A DNA stretch of 64,000 bases from the NCBI RefSeq assembly GCF_026745355.1, contig NC_079205.1, positions 1,371,283-1,435,282 on the forward strand, written 5' to 3'. The DNA comes from Beta vulgaris subsp. vulgaris. Taxonomy: Eukaryota; Streptophyta; Magnoliopsida; Caryophyllales; Amaranthaceae. A program made the position numbers and the translations under genes. This document shows positions 36,601-49,582 of the stretch, one piece after another. The notes under the pieces are model-generated. The model saw only the letters and a list, made by a program, of their open reading frames with translations. It had not been told where the DNA came from and did not search any database. Numbering within the stretch: position 1 is the stretch's first letter; each line of letters opens with the position of its first letter.

Positions 36601-39587
36601 ATGCGAAACTCTCAGTCATCTGTAACATATCTCCTGATATAAAGTATTCTTCCTTCCCAGTCTTTCATGAGTTTTTTAGTTGTGGAACTAGGGACTTCTG
36701 TTTACAAGCATGTTGTTTGATATCACTATCTCATAATCTTCATTTTATTGAGTGCAGAAATTATGTTGAGACACTAAGCACACTTAGATTTGGACAACGT
36801 GCAAGATCCATTAAAAACAAGCCAGTCATTAATGAGATTACTGAAGAAGATATGGATGATCTGACAGATCAAATCCGTCAGCTTAAGGTATATTTGCTAC
36901 ATTGATGTTTTCGACAAAATGTTTGCCTGTTTCTAAAATATCCATGTTTCTTATATCCTATTCCAGGAAGAACTGATCAGAGCAAAGCTAAATGTAAACC
37001 CAGCTGGCCCAGGGAACGGACAGGTGCCTGGGAGAAGTATACGTGAAAGTGTGAATCAACTGAGAATCAGCCTGAACCGCTCCTTGGTGTTACCCTCTAT
37101 AGATAACGAAATCGAAGAATATACCAATGCTGATGAGAATGATGTCACAGAATTATGTAAGCATCTTGATGAGATGCACAGATCTTGTGAAGAGATCCCA
37201 AAAGACTCATCTTGTGACAGCGATAGCATGAACTTTTCCTCTGTAAGGGGAAGTTGCGATAGCTATTTCACAACAAGTGAACATGAAATTAATTGCTTAC
37301 ATGAATCAGTTGAAGTCAGTTCTGATCATGCACTGAAGTGTGATGATACGGCTTCCAGGAGTAGTATGTCGATTACTTCACCACGTCATTCTTCAGCTTT
37401 TGAAGAGCCAGCCTTATCTGAGTCACCAAAAATTAAGAATACTCAAAGAAAAAGCACTGTCAATTCACTAAGTCTTCTGGCTGAGCAGAACACTGTCATG
37501 GAGAGCACCAAGTTCTGTGCTGATGTGCCAGGAAAGTCAGTCAGGCAAAGTGAACCTATGCTTCGATCCTCCTTACGATCTAGCAAGATGTTTTCAGGAC
37601 CTACTGAGTCTTTAGCTGCTAGCTTGAGAAGAGGCTTAGAGGTCATCGATTCTCATCAGCAGAATGTTTCAAAGTCTTCGGTTGCTTTCTCGTTTGAGCA
37701 CTTGATGTTGAAACCATCTCCAGCAGTTGACAGAACTAGTGCTTCTGTTCAGACATTATCAGATTGTAAGCCATCTAGTGATGGATCACCTTCTTCCTTT
37801 CTCTGTATATCTTGTCGTCAGAAAGGGCAACATATGTCAAATGAAGTTGAAGACAGTTTGAAAACTTGGATTGTAACTGCAAACAAAGAGGTAAATAAAT
37901 GTTACTACCTTGCCTCAATGGACTAAAAGGCCACATTCTGTCAGTGTCTTAAGTTTTACATGCTCTCATTTTATCTGTCAGGGGACAGGATCAGATGTTT
38001 CGCAAGCAAGTGATGAACAGAAGGAGCTTGAGAAGGTTTGCAGTGATCAAGCGGCTAAAATTGAGGAGCTCAATCGTCTGGTACGACTTCTTTTTCTTGT
38101 GTAATCCTTTGAAGTATATTTTAAAGGCTTCTTCCAACCTAAACTTTAAAACTGTATAGGTTGAGCAGTTGAGACATGAAAAAGAGAAAGATACCGATTT
38201 ACAAACTAATCAAGAGATTGAAGACAAGGTAATTTTATTCATGCACCATACCATTAATCATTATACAACTCTGTTCTATTATTTATAACCTATGTTTTTC
38301 AGTTTTCACTGTCTCTTACTAAGTTTATTTATGAAATTTTCTGAAGAGCTGCAACAACAACGATGAAAATCAAGAACCTGAAGTCATAAAGGAGACATAT
38401 GACATTGGAGACAAGCGCGAGTTGAGCAATATTGGATCATTTGATATGAGAGAAAAGGAAGAACTCCTCACAGAAATCCAGCTCTTGAAGAGCAAATTAC
38501 AGTCTTATACTGATGCAGCAGCTCCAAACAAATCCATTGACAAGCTGAGATCATCATTATTATCACGTTCCATGCAAATACGAAAAAGCATGAGTTCCCA
38601 ACTCATCAACAATGCTGAAGATTTGGAGAAGGAACGTGAGAGATGGACTGAGATGGAGAGTGAGTGGATTAACTTAACTGATGAGCTAAGAATAGACATT
38701 GTAGCCCACCGTCAGCATGCTGAGCAGGTAGAGATGGACTTGCAACAACAGAAGAAGTATGTGGAGGAGTTAGATGATGCCCTGCATAGGTCAGTTCTCG
38801 GCCATGCTAGATTTGTGGAGCACTACGTAGACCTACAGGAGAAATACAACCATTTATCAGAAAGTCACAGAAGAATAATGGAAACTGTAACTGATGTTAA
38901 GAAAGCAGCAGCAAAGGCTGGAACAAAAGGAAGTGGTGCGCGCTATGCTAAGGCTTTTGCAGCAGAGCTATCAACAATGAGGGCAGAGGAGAAGAGAGAG
39001 CGTGAGCGCTTGAGAAGGGAGAACAAGGGCCTAAGGTTACAGCTTAGAGAAACTGCTGAAGCTGTTCAAACTGCTGGTGAGCTTCTTGTCAGACTTAGAG
39101 AAGCTGAGGAAGCTGCTTCACTTGCTGAGGTAACCAAATGCTACTACACTCACTACTAATACTGTAATGTAACATTTTCTACACCACTTTTATGATAACC
39201 AACATATATTTCATTGATATGCTTGTTCAAATTGACTTATTGATATGCTACTACACTCACTACTAATACTGTAATACTATTTATAACAGTGATATGCTTG
39301 TTAAAATCGACTTCTTTTTCATTCACATTTTGCAGTCAAGCCTCAGTGATCTTCAGCAAGAGAATGATAAGTTGAGGAAGCAAATAGAGAAACAGAAGAA
39401 CAAACACAAGATGGAAATGGTAACTATGAAGCAATACATGGCTGAGAGTAAACTGCCAGAATCTGCATTAAGGCCTCCGGTACATTACGACGACGAACCA
39501 CTTCCCACTAGTGTATTCACTGACCCAAATGATGATGATGCTTGGAAAGCAGAATTTGGAGCTATTTATCAACAACACCATTACTGA
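33633..39587 (+). CDS. KIN12F: KIN-12 subfamily kinesin, KIN-12F type
   Basis: Sixteen exons join in frame to 1161 aa: 33633-33920, 34026-34163, 34722-34805, 34920-35045, 35193-35252, 35355-35408, 35500-35592, 35737-35832, 35937-36085, 36503-36643, 36758-36887, 36967-37890, 37982-38080, 38160-38228, 38347-39129, 39336-39587. A Ser/Lys-rich N-terminus (1-96) leads to a motor (about 97-435): P-loop GQTGSGKT (169-176, split by intron 3), NSKSSRSH (294-301) and DLAG (332-335). The region after DLAG ([10 protein letters not shown]...) departs from the usual SER-K-TGA signature, so motor activity may be atypical. [12 protein letters not shown] in exon 12 matches what I recall of Arabidopsis KIN-12F (At3g20150). 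The C-terminal third is coiled coil. KIN-12 kinesins act at the phragmoplast or preprophase band; the role of 12F is poorly known. By order it matches At5g55520. Confidence 0.93.
34216..34570. repeat. Tandem duplication in kinesin intron 2, about 182 bp
   Basis: GTGAAATTGGGGT(T/C)ATTTTATTG occurs at about 34219 and 34401. Both units continue through AAATTGAAATTGTATTGAT and ACTATAGATTGAACTATA. Confidence 0.85.
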
Positions 39588-41370
39588 AACTTATAGAATT
39601 TTCTTTGGGTTTTTAGGTGTGTGATTTAACTATGATATTGCTCTTGACTGACCCTACTTGGGTCATGCTGGTATTCTGGTGGTGTGTACAAACCATGTTA
39701 ATCATCTCCATTGTTTTTACTTTGGATCATCATCATCAAACATTGTCATTCTTTCATTTAATTGAAATATTTTCTTGAGTTGGAATTCTAAAATATTAAT
39801 TCTGATTGTTATGTAAATAATATTTCCTCCTTATATCACTTGCAAAGACTTTGACCAAAACAAAAAGCTCACATTTTTTGTCGTGAGTGAAGCGGAAAAA
39901 AATGCCTTTTGTATATAGTAAGATTTGAACATGCGATCAATAATGCATTGTAAAGTAAAAGTCTTACCATCTCAACCAACTATTATTCAAAATAAAAACT
40001 CGAAGCATGGCCCGAGCTACACACTAGTTTGTCTTCTCAAAACCCGTTACAATCTACTGCAATAGGTTTTGATTTAACTAATGATGATGTTGATACTTGA
40101 TAATGAATAAGAATTATGGATGGTGTCATAATTTAATTCAAACTCCAATCCTTTTTCTTTGTATATTGTATTGGCCTATTGGGTACCCAAATCTTGAGCT
40201 TTGTCCATTCTCAAATGATATACACGTTGGTAAATCAAAAATATTTAAATACAACATTTATAATTTGCAATACAATATTTGTAATTTGATATAAAACATT
40301 CACTTGTAGTCTTGTACTCTAATACATGACTCAATAAATATGTAACCTAAGTACCAAAATTTCATATATTACATCTATTTCATTCCGAATCCAAAATTCC
40401 AAAAAAGCATATTCTTTTATATCAAGAGAAAATTCTCAATCAAATCAAATTATGGCTTGTTTAGTTTTAAGCATTTCATTTGAAATGTTGGATTTGGCCA
40501 AATAACATGTTTGGATAACCCAAACATTTGGATTTGGAATTTTCCAACCTATTTAAAACATAAGCCCATATTTGAGAATTTGAAATTCAATCTCAAAACT
40601 TGTCATTTGAAATCCCAAATAAAATTCGCTCATTGTCTCCCTTCGTGCTCTATCTCTCCTTGGGCTTTCTCTCTCCTCAAACTTTCTCACGTTAAGATCC
40701 TTGATCCAATCTGCTACTTTGTGTTGCAATGCCTCCACATTCATCGTTGTTCATTGAGAAAATAAATTGTTGCGCGAAAAAGTTTAAAATCGCTAACCCG
40801 ATTTTTGCGGTTCTGAGATGGAATTGGGAAAATTGGAATACGAGGTGGTTACAAATTGTTTTGGAGTGATGGAATTTTGGAGTTTGTTGTTATTTACGCG
40901 CAAATGTGGATTAGAGTGTGAAAGATGAATGAAAGGGGAAATGAAAAAGTATATGCTTAGGAATCGAAACGATGAATTCATAATTCCAAATTTTTTTCGA
41001 TTTGGAATTGAATGTATGTATTTGAATATTTGAAATGTGTCATTTGAAATTAATTCCTCATATCCAAACACTACCTTACAAGACTGAACTGAACTGAACT
41101 GAAATTAAGTCCAAAAAAAAGAAAGAGTTTAAGAATATAAATTAAGATAATGTACAAAACGACGGTGTTGCATAAGCATATTCGAATAAAACACATCGTT
41201 CATGCAATTTGTAATGCATCACCAAAATATCGAAAATTCAAACCTAAAGTTTTCATAGTATCTTTTTTTCATATCACAATTCACAATAATCTAACAATAA
41301 AGAGTAGATATCTAGTAGACAGAAAAAACACTGAAAAGAGAAGAAAAAGCTGTAAAAAAAAAAAACGGCG
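39588..41370. other. Kinesin 3'UTR, spacer and Tim-gene promoter
   Basis: Probable 3'UTR to about 39800. A SINE fragment in reverse orientation is near 39905-39985 (inverse of GTTGGTTGAGATGGTAAGAC). Positions 40445-41075 show scattered inverted CATTTGAAAT and TTTGGAT stretches and may be one old MITE. A short CTGAACTGAACTGAA tract is at 41086. No gene is seen. Confidence 0.45.
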
Positions 41371-44300
41371 ATGGCGGACGAAGCTCCAAATTCTGACATT
41401 AATGGCGGAAACAGCGATTCAGAGTTCGGAAACGATGAAAACCCTAATTCTTCATCTAATAATGCTTTAACTATCAATGGAGTTTCTTCTTCTCCTTTGG
41501 TATGTTTCGTTAGGTTTGCTGGTGACTCTGCTGCTGGCGCTTTCATGGGGTCTGTCTTCGGTTATGGTACTATTTTCTCTCTCCTCCATTTTTTTTGAGT
41601 TGTTTTGTTGAATTTTTTAGGTTGTGTTTTTAAATTTTGAGGTGATTATGATTGAATTAAGTAGAATGTAATTGAATTGTTGGTTTTTGTGGTTATTCGA
41701 AGTAGTAATTTGTTCAAATTATGTGTTTTGTGATATTGTTCATTAGGATTATGATGTTGATTTTGATTTTGACCTTTTTTGATGTTTTTCATGTGTTGTT
41801 GTTTTCAGTTTTGTTTTTGTTGTTTTGAAATATAGTTTTTTTTTGCTAATGTAGAATCTATCATCTGGAATTTGCTTGTTTTTCCTGGTTCTGGAAATTC
41901 AGTTTTACTATTAACTATTGTTTGGATGCTGATTATAATCAAAATTTGGCTTTCATTCAATGGAAATTCTGTCAGCAATTAGAAGAGGGATAACCTAACC
42001 TCAGGGGAGCATCTTCCATCAGTACCATTACCTCTTCGAAAGCAAGAGAATGGGCCGCGAAATTGGCTTATCAGATTGAAGTGATGTGAAGTCTTAAGTC
42101 ATTATTGTGTTTTTGGATCGAGGGTTTAATTGAAGTTGATGGGGAGGAAATTTGGGTTAGTCTTGTGGTAGTAAAAATGTGTCATGTACTCATGATGGAA
42201 TCGTCATTGGATTTATTATTTTGAAGTTCTCAAATGCTCTTGTTATGGTAATTTTGAATGTAGTTCTGACCTTAATTGAAATATCAAAAAGCTTTTGAGT
42301 ATGAAATGCAGAATATGTGACCAGAAATGTGAATTATTTGTATAGTTTGTTGGGGTTGTAGGCTTGGTAGGTAAAGGGAACCTTGGAAATCTTTGAAAAC
42401 AGAAGGAGTTATGTGATATTGTAGGATTAGTTCATATAAGAGGTAAGTTTAATTATATATCATGTTTGTTTCTCAGGATTGCTGTGTTTTGGTTGCTACG
42501 AGCACTTAGCTCGATTTTCCTTCTTGTCTTCACTGTAGTTTTGCTCATTTATCTTTGGGATTTGCATGTACATGTTATAGATATTATGGACCAATGTAAT
42601 GACCCAGAAATTCACAGAATCGGTGATTTTTACCTTTCTTGATATGGTGAAAAGTATTCTTGTTAAGCAACTATTTAGTTTCTAGTGGTGGAGGATAGGT
42701 TGAGAGTGCTGCAAGGATATATCTAATTAGGAAGTTTACTTGTGCATCAGAATGAGCAATAGTGTATGACTAGAGAGGAGGAACAACTTGTGATCCTTTG
42801 GGAGATGGAATACATGGTAGTACTTAGTAGTTTGCTTTTGCTGGAACTCTTGAAAAGTGTGAGTTTTTTTCCCGTGAAATGTTCCAACAGTTTCACATCT
42901 TAACTTGCATATACGGGTTGTGACCTTTTGGGTAATGTGTTTACCCTCTGAACTCCAACCTGGGGTTGCATTTTGCTAGTAAAGTCTTTAAGGACTGAAA
43001 TTGAGATTGCTTTATTCGCTTGGCCTATTCCTTCATTGCTTCATCTGCTTGGCCTGTTCCTTCTTCGCTTCATCTGCTTGGCCTGTTCCTTCTTCGCTTC
43101 ATCTGCTTGGCCTTTTCCCTCTTATTGCCAATTTTTTGTTCTTGGTGTTAACTCTGTATCTTTTCTTTTGCTTGTGTCCTGGTATGGTATGTGTTGATGG
43201 ATTGGTCTTATTGAATCTGGTGTGTCTAGTTTCTTCTGGCAATCTGAAAGTGATTGTTGTTGGTTCATGTAGCCAACCTCATCATTTCAGATCATGGATT
43301 TGCCATTTTTGTTGCTATTGTTGCTGTTTGTGCAATCTGGAAGTGAGTGCCACTGGTGTATGTTACAGGTGCCGGATTGGTCAAGAAGAAAGGCTTTAAG
43401 GGCTCTTTTGCAGAAGCAGGTGCTAGTGCCAAGGTATTGTTAGTTTCTTATTATTATAATTTTTTGAATTTTATGATGCCTCTACCATCCCATTTAAATC
43501 GTTCTCTTATTTATCTGGTCTGTCGCTTTCTATTGGAGCCTTTTATTAATACGAATAGTCTCTCCACTATCCTTTTTCTTTTCACTATGGTAACTCACAT
43601 TATTGGTTAAAACTATGCATGTCTAAGCTCCTTAATACTATTAGAAAAACATCCAGGGCAATTTTTGTGGGACATAGGGAGTACTGATTAGTGTTTGTGA
43701 TTAATAATACTTGTGAATGAATCTTTTTTTCCCCTGTATTTCTTGAGGTTTAGGGAATTTCACTATGTGGTCCTGTGGCTTCCAAAATTTACCGTGTACC
43801 AATATTTTCCCTGAGATTTCATATGATTGAAGAAATGCAACTAAATCTAGCAAAGATTAATTTATGTTAGTGTAACCTCCAACTCCATTTCTCAGTCTCC
43901 CCTCATTACCCCACCCCACTCAATTTCTCTCTCTCTCTTCAATTAGGTGTCGTCATTATTTTTATTTACGGAATTTGACGTCTATCAAGTTAAGGACCTG
44001 TCACCTGTCGGTCTAATACAATTTGCTATTAATCAACATAGCTGGTTCAGCACTGAGGACTCAAAATAAACTTTCGATTATATATTTAGAAAATTACAGA
44101 AAATAAAAGATAAACTTCTAGCTTGAAACTCTCCCGAGAAACTACTAAAACCTCCTAACAATATCTTTCATACTACCCTTCTCCCTAATCTATCCTATAT
44201 TATAGAGTTTCTTCCCTTTAACTTCCTAACTTATGCCTCAAGCTATAACGCTAGCATACAGAAATCTCCCCCCCCCCCCCCCCTTGCATCAGATATATTA

Positions 44301-45990
44301 TGCCAAACCCTGGGCTACATTAAGTTTTGAAAATATTGGAGTACTGGTGAATTATTGAAAACATTTGGGTACACGGTGGTTTTCGAAAAGCTCATGGATA
44401 TATGGTGGAAATTTCCTAAGATATATTACTTTGTACTTAATTATTTATTTTCTCTATATATTCTTCCAAAAGACATTTGCAGTATTGTCTGGGATGCACA
44501 GCTTGGTGGTTTGCTTCTTGAAGAGGCTAAGAGGGAAGGATGATGGTATGACATGTTGAAAATTGTTATTCTTTCAATTTTTCTTATGTTATAATCTAAC
44601 ATCTTGACAATTTTGCCTCTGTTTAAAGCCATTAACGCAGGAGTGGCGGGCTGCTGCACTGGTCTTGCTTTAACTTTTCCAGGTTCGTAGTGCTCTGAAA
44701 TGATTTCTTAGGTGCAATGTGATTTTGCTGTATGCTTGTATAAGCAATGATTGTGGTCAACTGCATATATCCTTTGTGCTTCTAGATGACTCCGCTATAA
44801 ATGTGTTCATGATTACCTATTTGTTAATCGTTAGGCGTTTTCTCTTCTGTGAAAATTTCCCCTAACATGTCATGCTGAGTTATGAGGTATCTTGACATTC
44901 ATTAGCTATTGAGCCTGATATCTCTTACCATTTGCCTGTATGAGATTGACATATATATGCTTCTATGAGTTGGACGTATAACTGCTGCCTTTCAGCGTTA
45001 ATGTAGTTTGCTGGTCTTAGAATTTTGGCTTGAGTAGACTTGCAGGTATTTATGAGCTGTTACAATCCTACACTCTTTCAGAAAAAGGTAGGATCATACG
45101 CTCTGCCTTGTAACTTATACTTGAGTTGCTTGGCCGAGTGATATAGTCCAGGAAAGGAATACTTTGCTGAATGTGTCCATATGAATTATACCCTCTTTGT
45201 CCTCCAGTTAAGTTTACATCTAGTATATGCACATAGATTAAGGAGCGTGAAAAATAGTGAGTAAAGTGCGTGGGTGGATTTGGGACCCAACTTCAGAGAA
45301 GAAGTAGGGGTGAGGGAGAACTTACTGAAAGAACTTAACCTTATCGTGAGAAATTTTGAAATGCAAGATGTTAATTCTGGATGGAGGATGCGTGTTCTTC
45401 ACCTGAACTCCTCTCATCTCAACTTATTTAACTTATACAATGAACTTATTAGTCCTGAGTTGAACTTATCAGAACTTTTTGGCCCTGAAATCAACTTATC
45501 AAAACTTATGGTTGCTGTAACTTGAACTTATGGTAGCCCTTATATTGGCCCTGAATTGATCTGGAACTTAAACATATCCGAACTTGTTTTTCTCTGAAAC
45601 AAGTGGATAAAAGGGGTGGAGAACAGAGCCAAACTATTAATATGTGTGGGGCTATGGCTCTTAGCCAAAAAGTAAATTTTTGTGTGCAATATACTGCTTT
45701 GAACTGGACTTTTGTCTTTCAAACATTGATCTGTTTCATTTTGATAATCTGTGCCAGGTGCTCCTTCAGCTCTCCTTCAGAGCTGCGTTACGTTTGGGGC
45801 ATTTGCATTTGTCGTTGAAGGCTTAAACAAAAAGCAATCAGCTTTGGCACATTCAGACAACGCTCAAGAAAGTCGTAGTTGCCCGAGTCTAATTCCTCCT
45901 TTGGCTTTTCCACTGTCCGATGAACTAAAAGGACCATTCTTAAGCTTCTGCCAATCGTTGAGAAAACCAAAGCGCAATCACCCTTCATAA
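41371..45990 (+). CDS. Tim17/Tim22/Tim23-family membrane protein
   Basis: Exons 41371-41566, 43369-43433, 44473-44545, 44629-44682 and 45758-45990 join in frame to 206 aa, near the Arabidopsis homologues (about 210). An acidic Asn/Ser-rich N-terminus (1-45) precedes the family core: [54 protein letters not shown], and [23 protein letters not shown], given here in pieces. Gly-rich hydrophobic segments fit the four-helix Tim17/22/23 fold of organelle inner-membrane translocases and solute channels. The C-terminal about 60 residues are polar. The plant relatives I recall (At5g55510, At4g26670) are assigned to chloroplast or mitochondrial envelope; which applies here is not shown by the sequence. 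Intron 1 is 1.8 kb and holds a 29-bp minisatellite; intron 2 holds a C16 tract. By order it matches At5g55510. Confidence 0.92.
43022..43120. repeat. Minisatellite, 29 bp x 3.4, in Tim-gene intron 1
   Basis: Units of GGCCTGTTCCTTCTTCGC plus CATCTGCTT start at 43022, 43051, 43080 and 43109 (partial). The short ORFs across it are repeats, not genes. Confidence 0.95.
44268..44283. repeat. C16 homopolymer
   Basis: Sixteen C in a row within intron 2 of the Tim-family gene. Its length may be an assembly or sequencing error. Confidence 0.9.
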
Positions 45991-46737
45991 GCATAAGTGT
46001 CCAGAGATGCATATCTTAGCTTTTCTTTTGTAGCTGTATGTTTTTCGGATGCTATTATAACGCCTTCTGTGTATGTAATTAGGATCATGTTTTGTAACGT
46101 TTTCTTCTTACCCATCTCTTATGATTTTGTTATTCATTCACTCTTTTTGCCCCATGAGTTTGCTTAGGGATTTTAAGTACCTTAAATTTTGTGGGAATGG
46201 GAGGATGAGGAGCTGATCTTGCGAATGAAGATGCTTTTAGTTTGAGCTTACACTTGTTCTCAATTTCTTGTGTTATGCACATTCCTCTGTTATGTTTCAG
46301 TATTTCAACACATCTAATGGGGTTTGTCTAAAAGTTTGGACCTTTTCAAAGTGTAAGGCAATAATATTCTATGTTTATATTTAGTAAAATTGCTTTCTAA
46401 AATTTATTCGTAATTTTAAATGAGGCAAAAGAATCTGATATTTGGGTTCGGAATTGTTTTATATAATAGATCGTATTTTTGTGGTAAGACATTTAAACGA
46501 AATAGTTAGGGTTGAGATCACTTATAAACATTTTAACACCATGTCAATTCTTAAAATGGGGTGCAAATCTTGTCCACACGTTTTAATAATATACTAGTAT
46601 TTGAATCCGGGCGTTGCCTTGAGTTGGTATTGTGTTTTCGAACTTGATATGCATTTCTATTCCCATTAAAATATATTAAGGAAAATTCAACATTTAAAAG
46701 ATACAAATATAATAATGTGGACACTTAAAGCATGATT

Positions 46738-46830
46738 AAAAGTTGGTTGAGATGGTAATTGTATCATGTTATAATAGCAAGAGGTTATAGATTTAAATCT
46801 TGTTGCAAGTTAATTTTACTTTTGTTAATC
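46738..46830 (+). mobile_element. SINE fragment, family shared with 55415
   Basis: GTTGGTTGAGATGGTAATTG followed by TCATGTTATAATAGCAA and a decayed box B. It is nearly identical to 55424-55500, and an inverse copy lies near 39905-39985. Confidence 0.65.
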
Positions 46831-47267
46831 GAGATATCTTAACTATCATTGTATTCAAAAAGTGGTATGTTCTCTTTTTAATATTGAACTTGAATAGTTG
46901 CCTAATTGAGGTTGACGTGGTGGAGTAGTCGTATCGCTTTCGATATGTTATCCCTGAGGTATTGGGATCAAACCTCATAGGACTCATTTGAGTAATTTCC
47001 TATATCCTCTTCATCTTTCCAAAAAATTACCTAAATTTAAATTAAAATTAGATGGTCTCTTATAAGACCGACTCTTTCTGCATATAGGTCACAATTTTTT
47101 TGTTTATATCTCTTTGCTTTCTTTAAGTCCACAGTCTCCTTCAACATCTTATTTATTTTAGAATAGATGATGTATGGTAGTATTAGATGGTAAAGCACTA
47201 GAGCTCTTATACTACACAAAAGTTTACATATTATAGATTCGTACATGACACGAGGTTACAATATATT

Positions 47268-47573
47268 TCCTCCGTTCTTTTTATATTACAATAATTACAA
47301 TTTTGTGTAGTTTCACAATTATTGCAACAATTTCAATTTTGGTATAAAAAATAACTTTAATTGACAATATTACCCTTACTTTATCTTATTAAAACCAACA
47401 TTATATTAATTACTCACCTTGCTTTATATATATAATTGCTTTTATTCTAAGGATGATTTCTCTCCTACTCTAGTTAATTAAAGAGTTACTTTTATGCCAA
47501 ACTACTCATTTGATCCAAAACCTTAAGAATTGTCTTCAAACACATTGTTGTAATAGAAAAAGAACGAATGTAG
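47268..47573. mobile_element. Stowaway-like MITE
   Basis: The left end CTCCGTTCTTTTTATATTAC and the inverse of the right end (CATTCGTTCTTTTTCTATTA) match over about 22 bp. The ends are close to TA dinucleotides, as expected of Tc1/mariner-type MITEs. Inside is AT-rich. Confidence 0.65.
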
Positions 47574-49301
47574 TACTAGTCTGGCAAAATTTTAATCGGA
47601 TTGGGTCACCCTTACTTTTTACTACTTATAACCTTCAATTTTAGCTTATTTTGGGACAATTTTGGACATCTCCGGGTCTGGTCATATTTTCTCCCGAAAT
47701 ATTCTGAGGAAATTCGACATGACTTGTGACCTTGCGCGAGTGCTTGGCACCATTTGTCTTGCCTCGAAACGCCTCTGAAACCCCCCATTTGTTCATTTCT
47801 CGTGAAATCCAAAATTACCTCGCAATGAATGTAAAAGCATCCATATATTCGTTCCAAGCCACATGACTACTTTCCAATGACCTCCCATGTCCCTAGGAGA
47901 CATCCTGTGGCGTTTGGAGCTCGGGCTCCGAGAAAATTCGAAAGCGTGTATAACCTTCAATTTTGGCTGTTTTTGCGACATTTATGGACTTCTCCGGGCC
48001 GAGTCATATTTTTTCCCGAAACATTCCTACGAATGCCTACATAACTTGTAACATTGCGCGTGTGCTTGGCACCATTTGCATTGCCTCGAAAAGCCTCTAA
48101 ACACCCCATTTTTTCTTTTCTCGTGAAACCTAAAACTGCCTCAAAATGAACGTAAAGACATCCACATATTCGATCCAAGCCACATGACTCCTTTCCAATG
48201 ACCTCCCATGCGCCTAGGAGGCATCGAGTGGCATTTGGAGCTCGGGCGCCAGGAAAGTCCGAAAGCGTGTATAATAACCTTCAATTTTGCCTGTTTTTGG
48301 GACATTTTTTTTTACTTCTCCAGGCCTGGTCATATTTTCTCCCGAAACACTCCTAGGAAAACTGACGTGATTTGTAATGCTGCGCAGGTGCTTGGCACAA
48401 TTTGCGTTGCCTCAAAAAGCTTTTGAACACCCCATTTGTTCATTTATCGTGAAACCCAAAATTGCCTTGAAATGAACGTAAAGGCATCCATATATTCGTT
48501 CCAAGCAACATGAATCCTCTCCAATGACCTCCCATGTCCATAGGAGGCATCCCGTGGTGTTCAAAGCTCGGACCTCGGGAAATTCCGAAAGCGTGTATTA
48601 TAACCTTCAATTTTGGCTGTTTTTGCGACATTTTTTGACTTCTCCGGGCCTGGTCATATTTCATTCTGAAACATTTCTAGGAGTACTGACGTGACTTGTA
48701 ACATTGCACGAGTGCTTGGCACCATTTGCATTGTCTCAAAAAGCTTCTCAAAAGCCCATTTGTTCATTTCTCGTGAAATCCAAATTGCCTCGAAATGAAC
48801 GTAAAAGGCATCCACATATTCGTTCCAAACCACATGATTCCTTTCCAACGACCTAACATGTCCCTAGGAGGCATCCCACGGTATTCGAAGCCTGGACCCC
48901 GGAAAAGTCCGAAAACGTGTATTATAACCTTCAATTTTGGCTGTTTTTGGGACAATTTTGGACTTCTCCGGGCCTGCTTATATTTTCTCCCAAAACATTC
49001 TAAGGAAAGTCGACGTGACTTGTGACCTTGCGCTAGTGCTTGGCACCATTTGTGTTGCATCGAAAAGCTTCTGAAAAGCCCATTTGTTTGTTTCTCGTGA
49101 AATCCAAAATTACCTTGCAATGAATGTAAAAGCATCCATATATTCGTTCCAAGCTACATGACTCCTTTCCAATGACTTAGCATGTCCCTAGGAGGCATCC
49201 CACGGCGTTCGAAGCCAGGACCCCGAAAAATTCCGGAAGCGTGTATTATTACCTTCAATTTTGGCTGTTTTTGCAACATTTTTGGACTTCTCCGGGCCGG
49301 G

Positions 49302-49582
49302 TAGAGGTGATCATGGGCCGGGCCGCGGCCAAAAAAATTTGCCCATTGGCCGGGCCGGGCCTAAATTCGGGCCGAATTTTTGTGTCCAAAGCCCGCTATT
49401 TCGGGCCGGGCTTAGCGGGCTTTTGCGGGCCAAAACGGGCCGGGCCAAAAAATAGACTAAAAATTTGTTTTCAGCTTGCCCAAAGCCCGCCCAAAAACAA
49501 AAAAAAAATGGCCGGGCCCGGCCCGCGGGCCGAAAAATTCTGCCCAAAAACGGGCCGGGCCGGGCCAAAATGATCACCTCTA
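49302..49582. mobile_element. hAT MITE with GGGCC phrases, inside the satellite
   Basis: A 281-bp element with inverted ends TAGAGGTGATCAT / ATGATCACCTCTA and the perfect 8-bp duplication GGGCCGGG (49294-49301, 49583-49590). The inside is packed with GGGCCGGGCC and GCCCAAA phrases. Removing it restores a 324-bp monomer. Confidence 0.95.

Larger units (their letters stand above)
45991..47629. other. Tim-gene 3'UTR, SINE pieces and a MITE
   Basis: Probable 3'UTR to about 46300. SINE-like pieces lie at 46738-46830 and about 46905-47015 (box B GGGATCAAACCTC). A Stowaway-like MITE follows at 47268-47573. No gene is seen. Confidence 0.5.

Noticed and set aside
42973..43610. ORFs of 74-132 aa, hydrophobic, in the Tim-gene first intron
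   Set aside because: Generated by the 29-bp minisatellite and T-rich intron; the last one only overlaps the real exon 2.
49241..49577. Gly/Pro/Arg-rich ORFs in the GC-rich patch
   Set aside because: The patch is a 281-bp hAT MITE with an 8-bp target duplication; the ORFs follow its GGGCC phrase.
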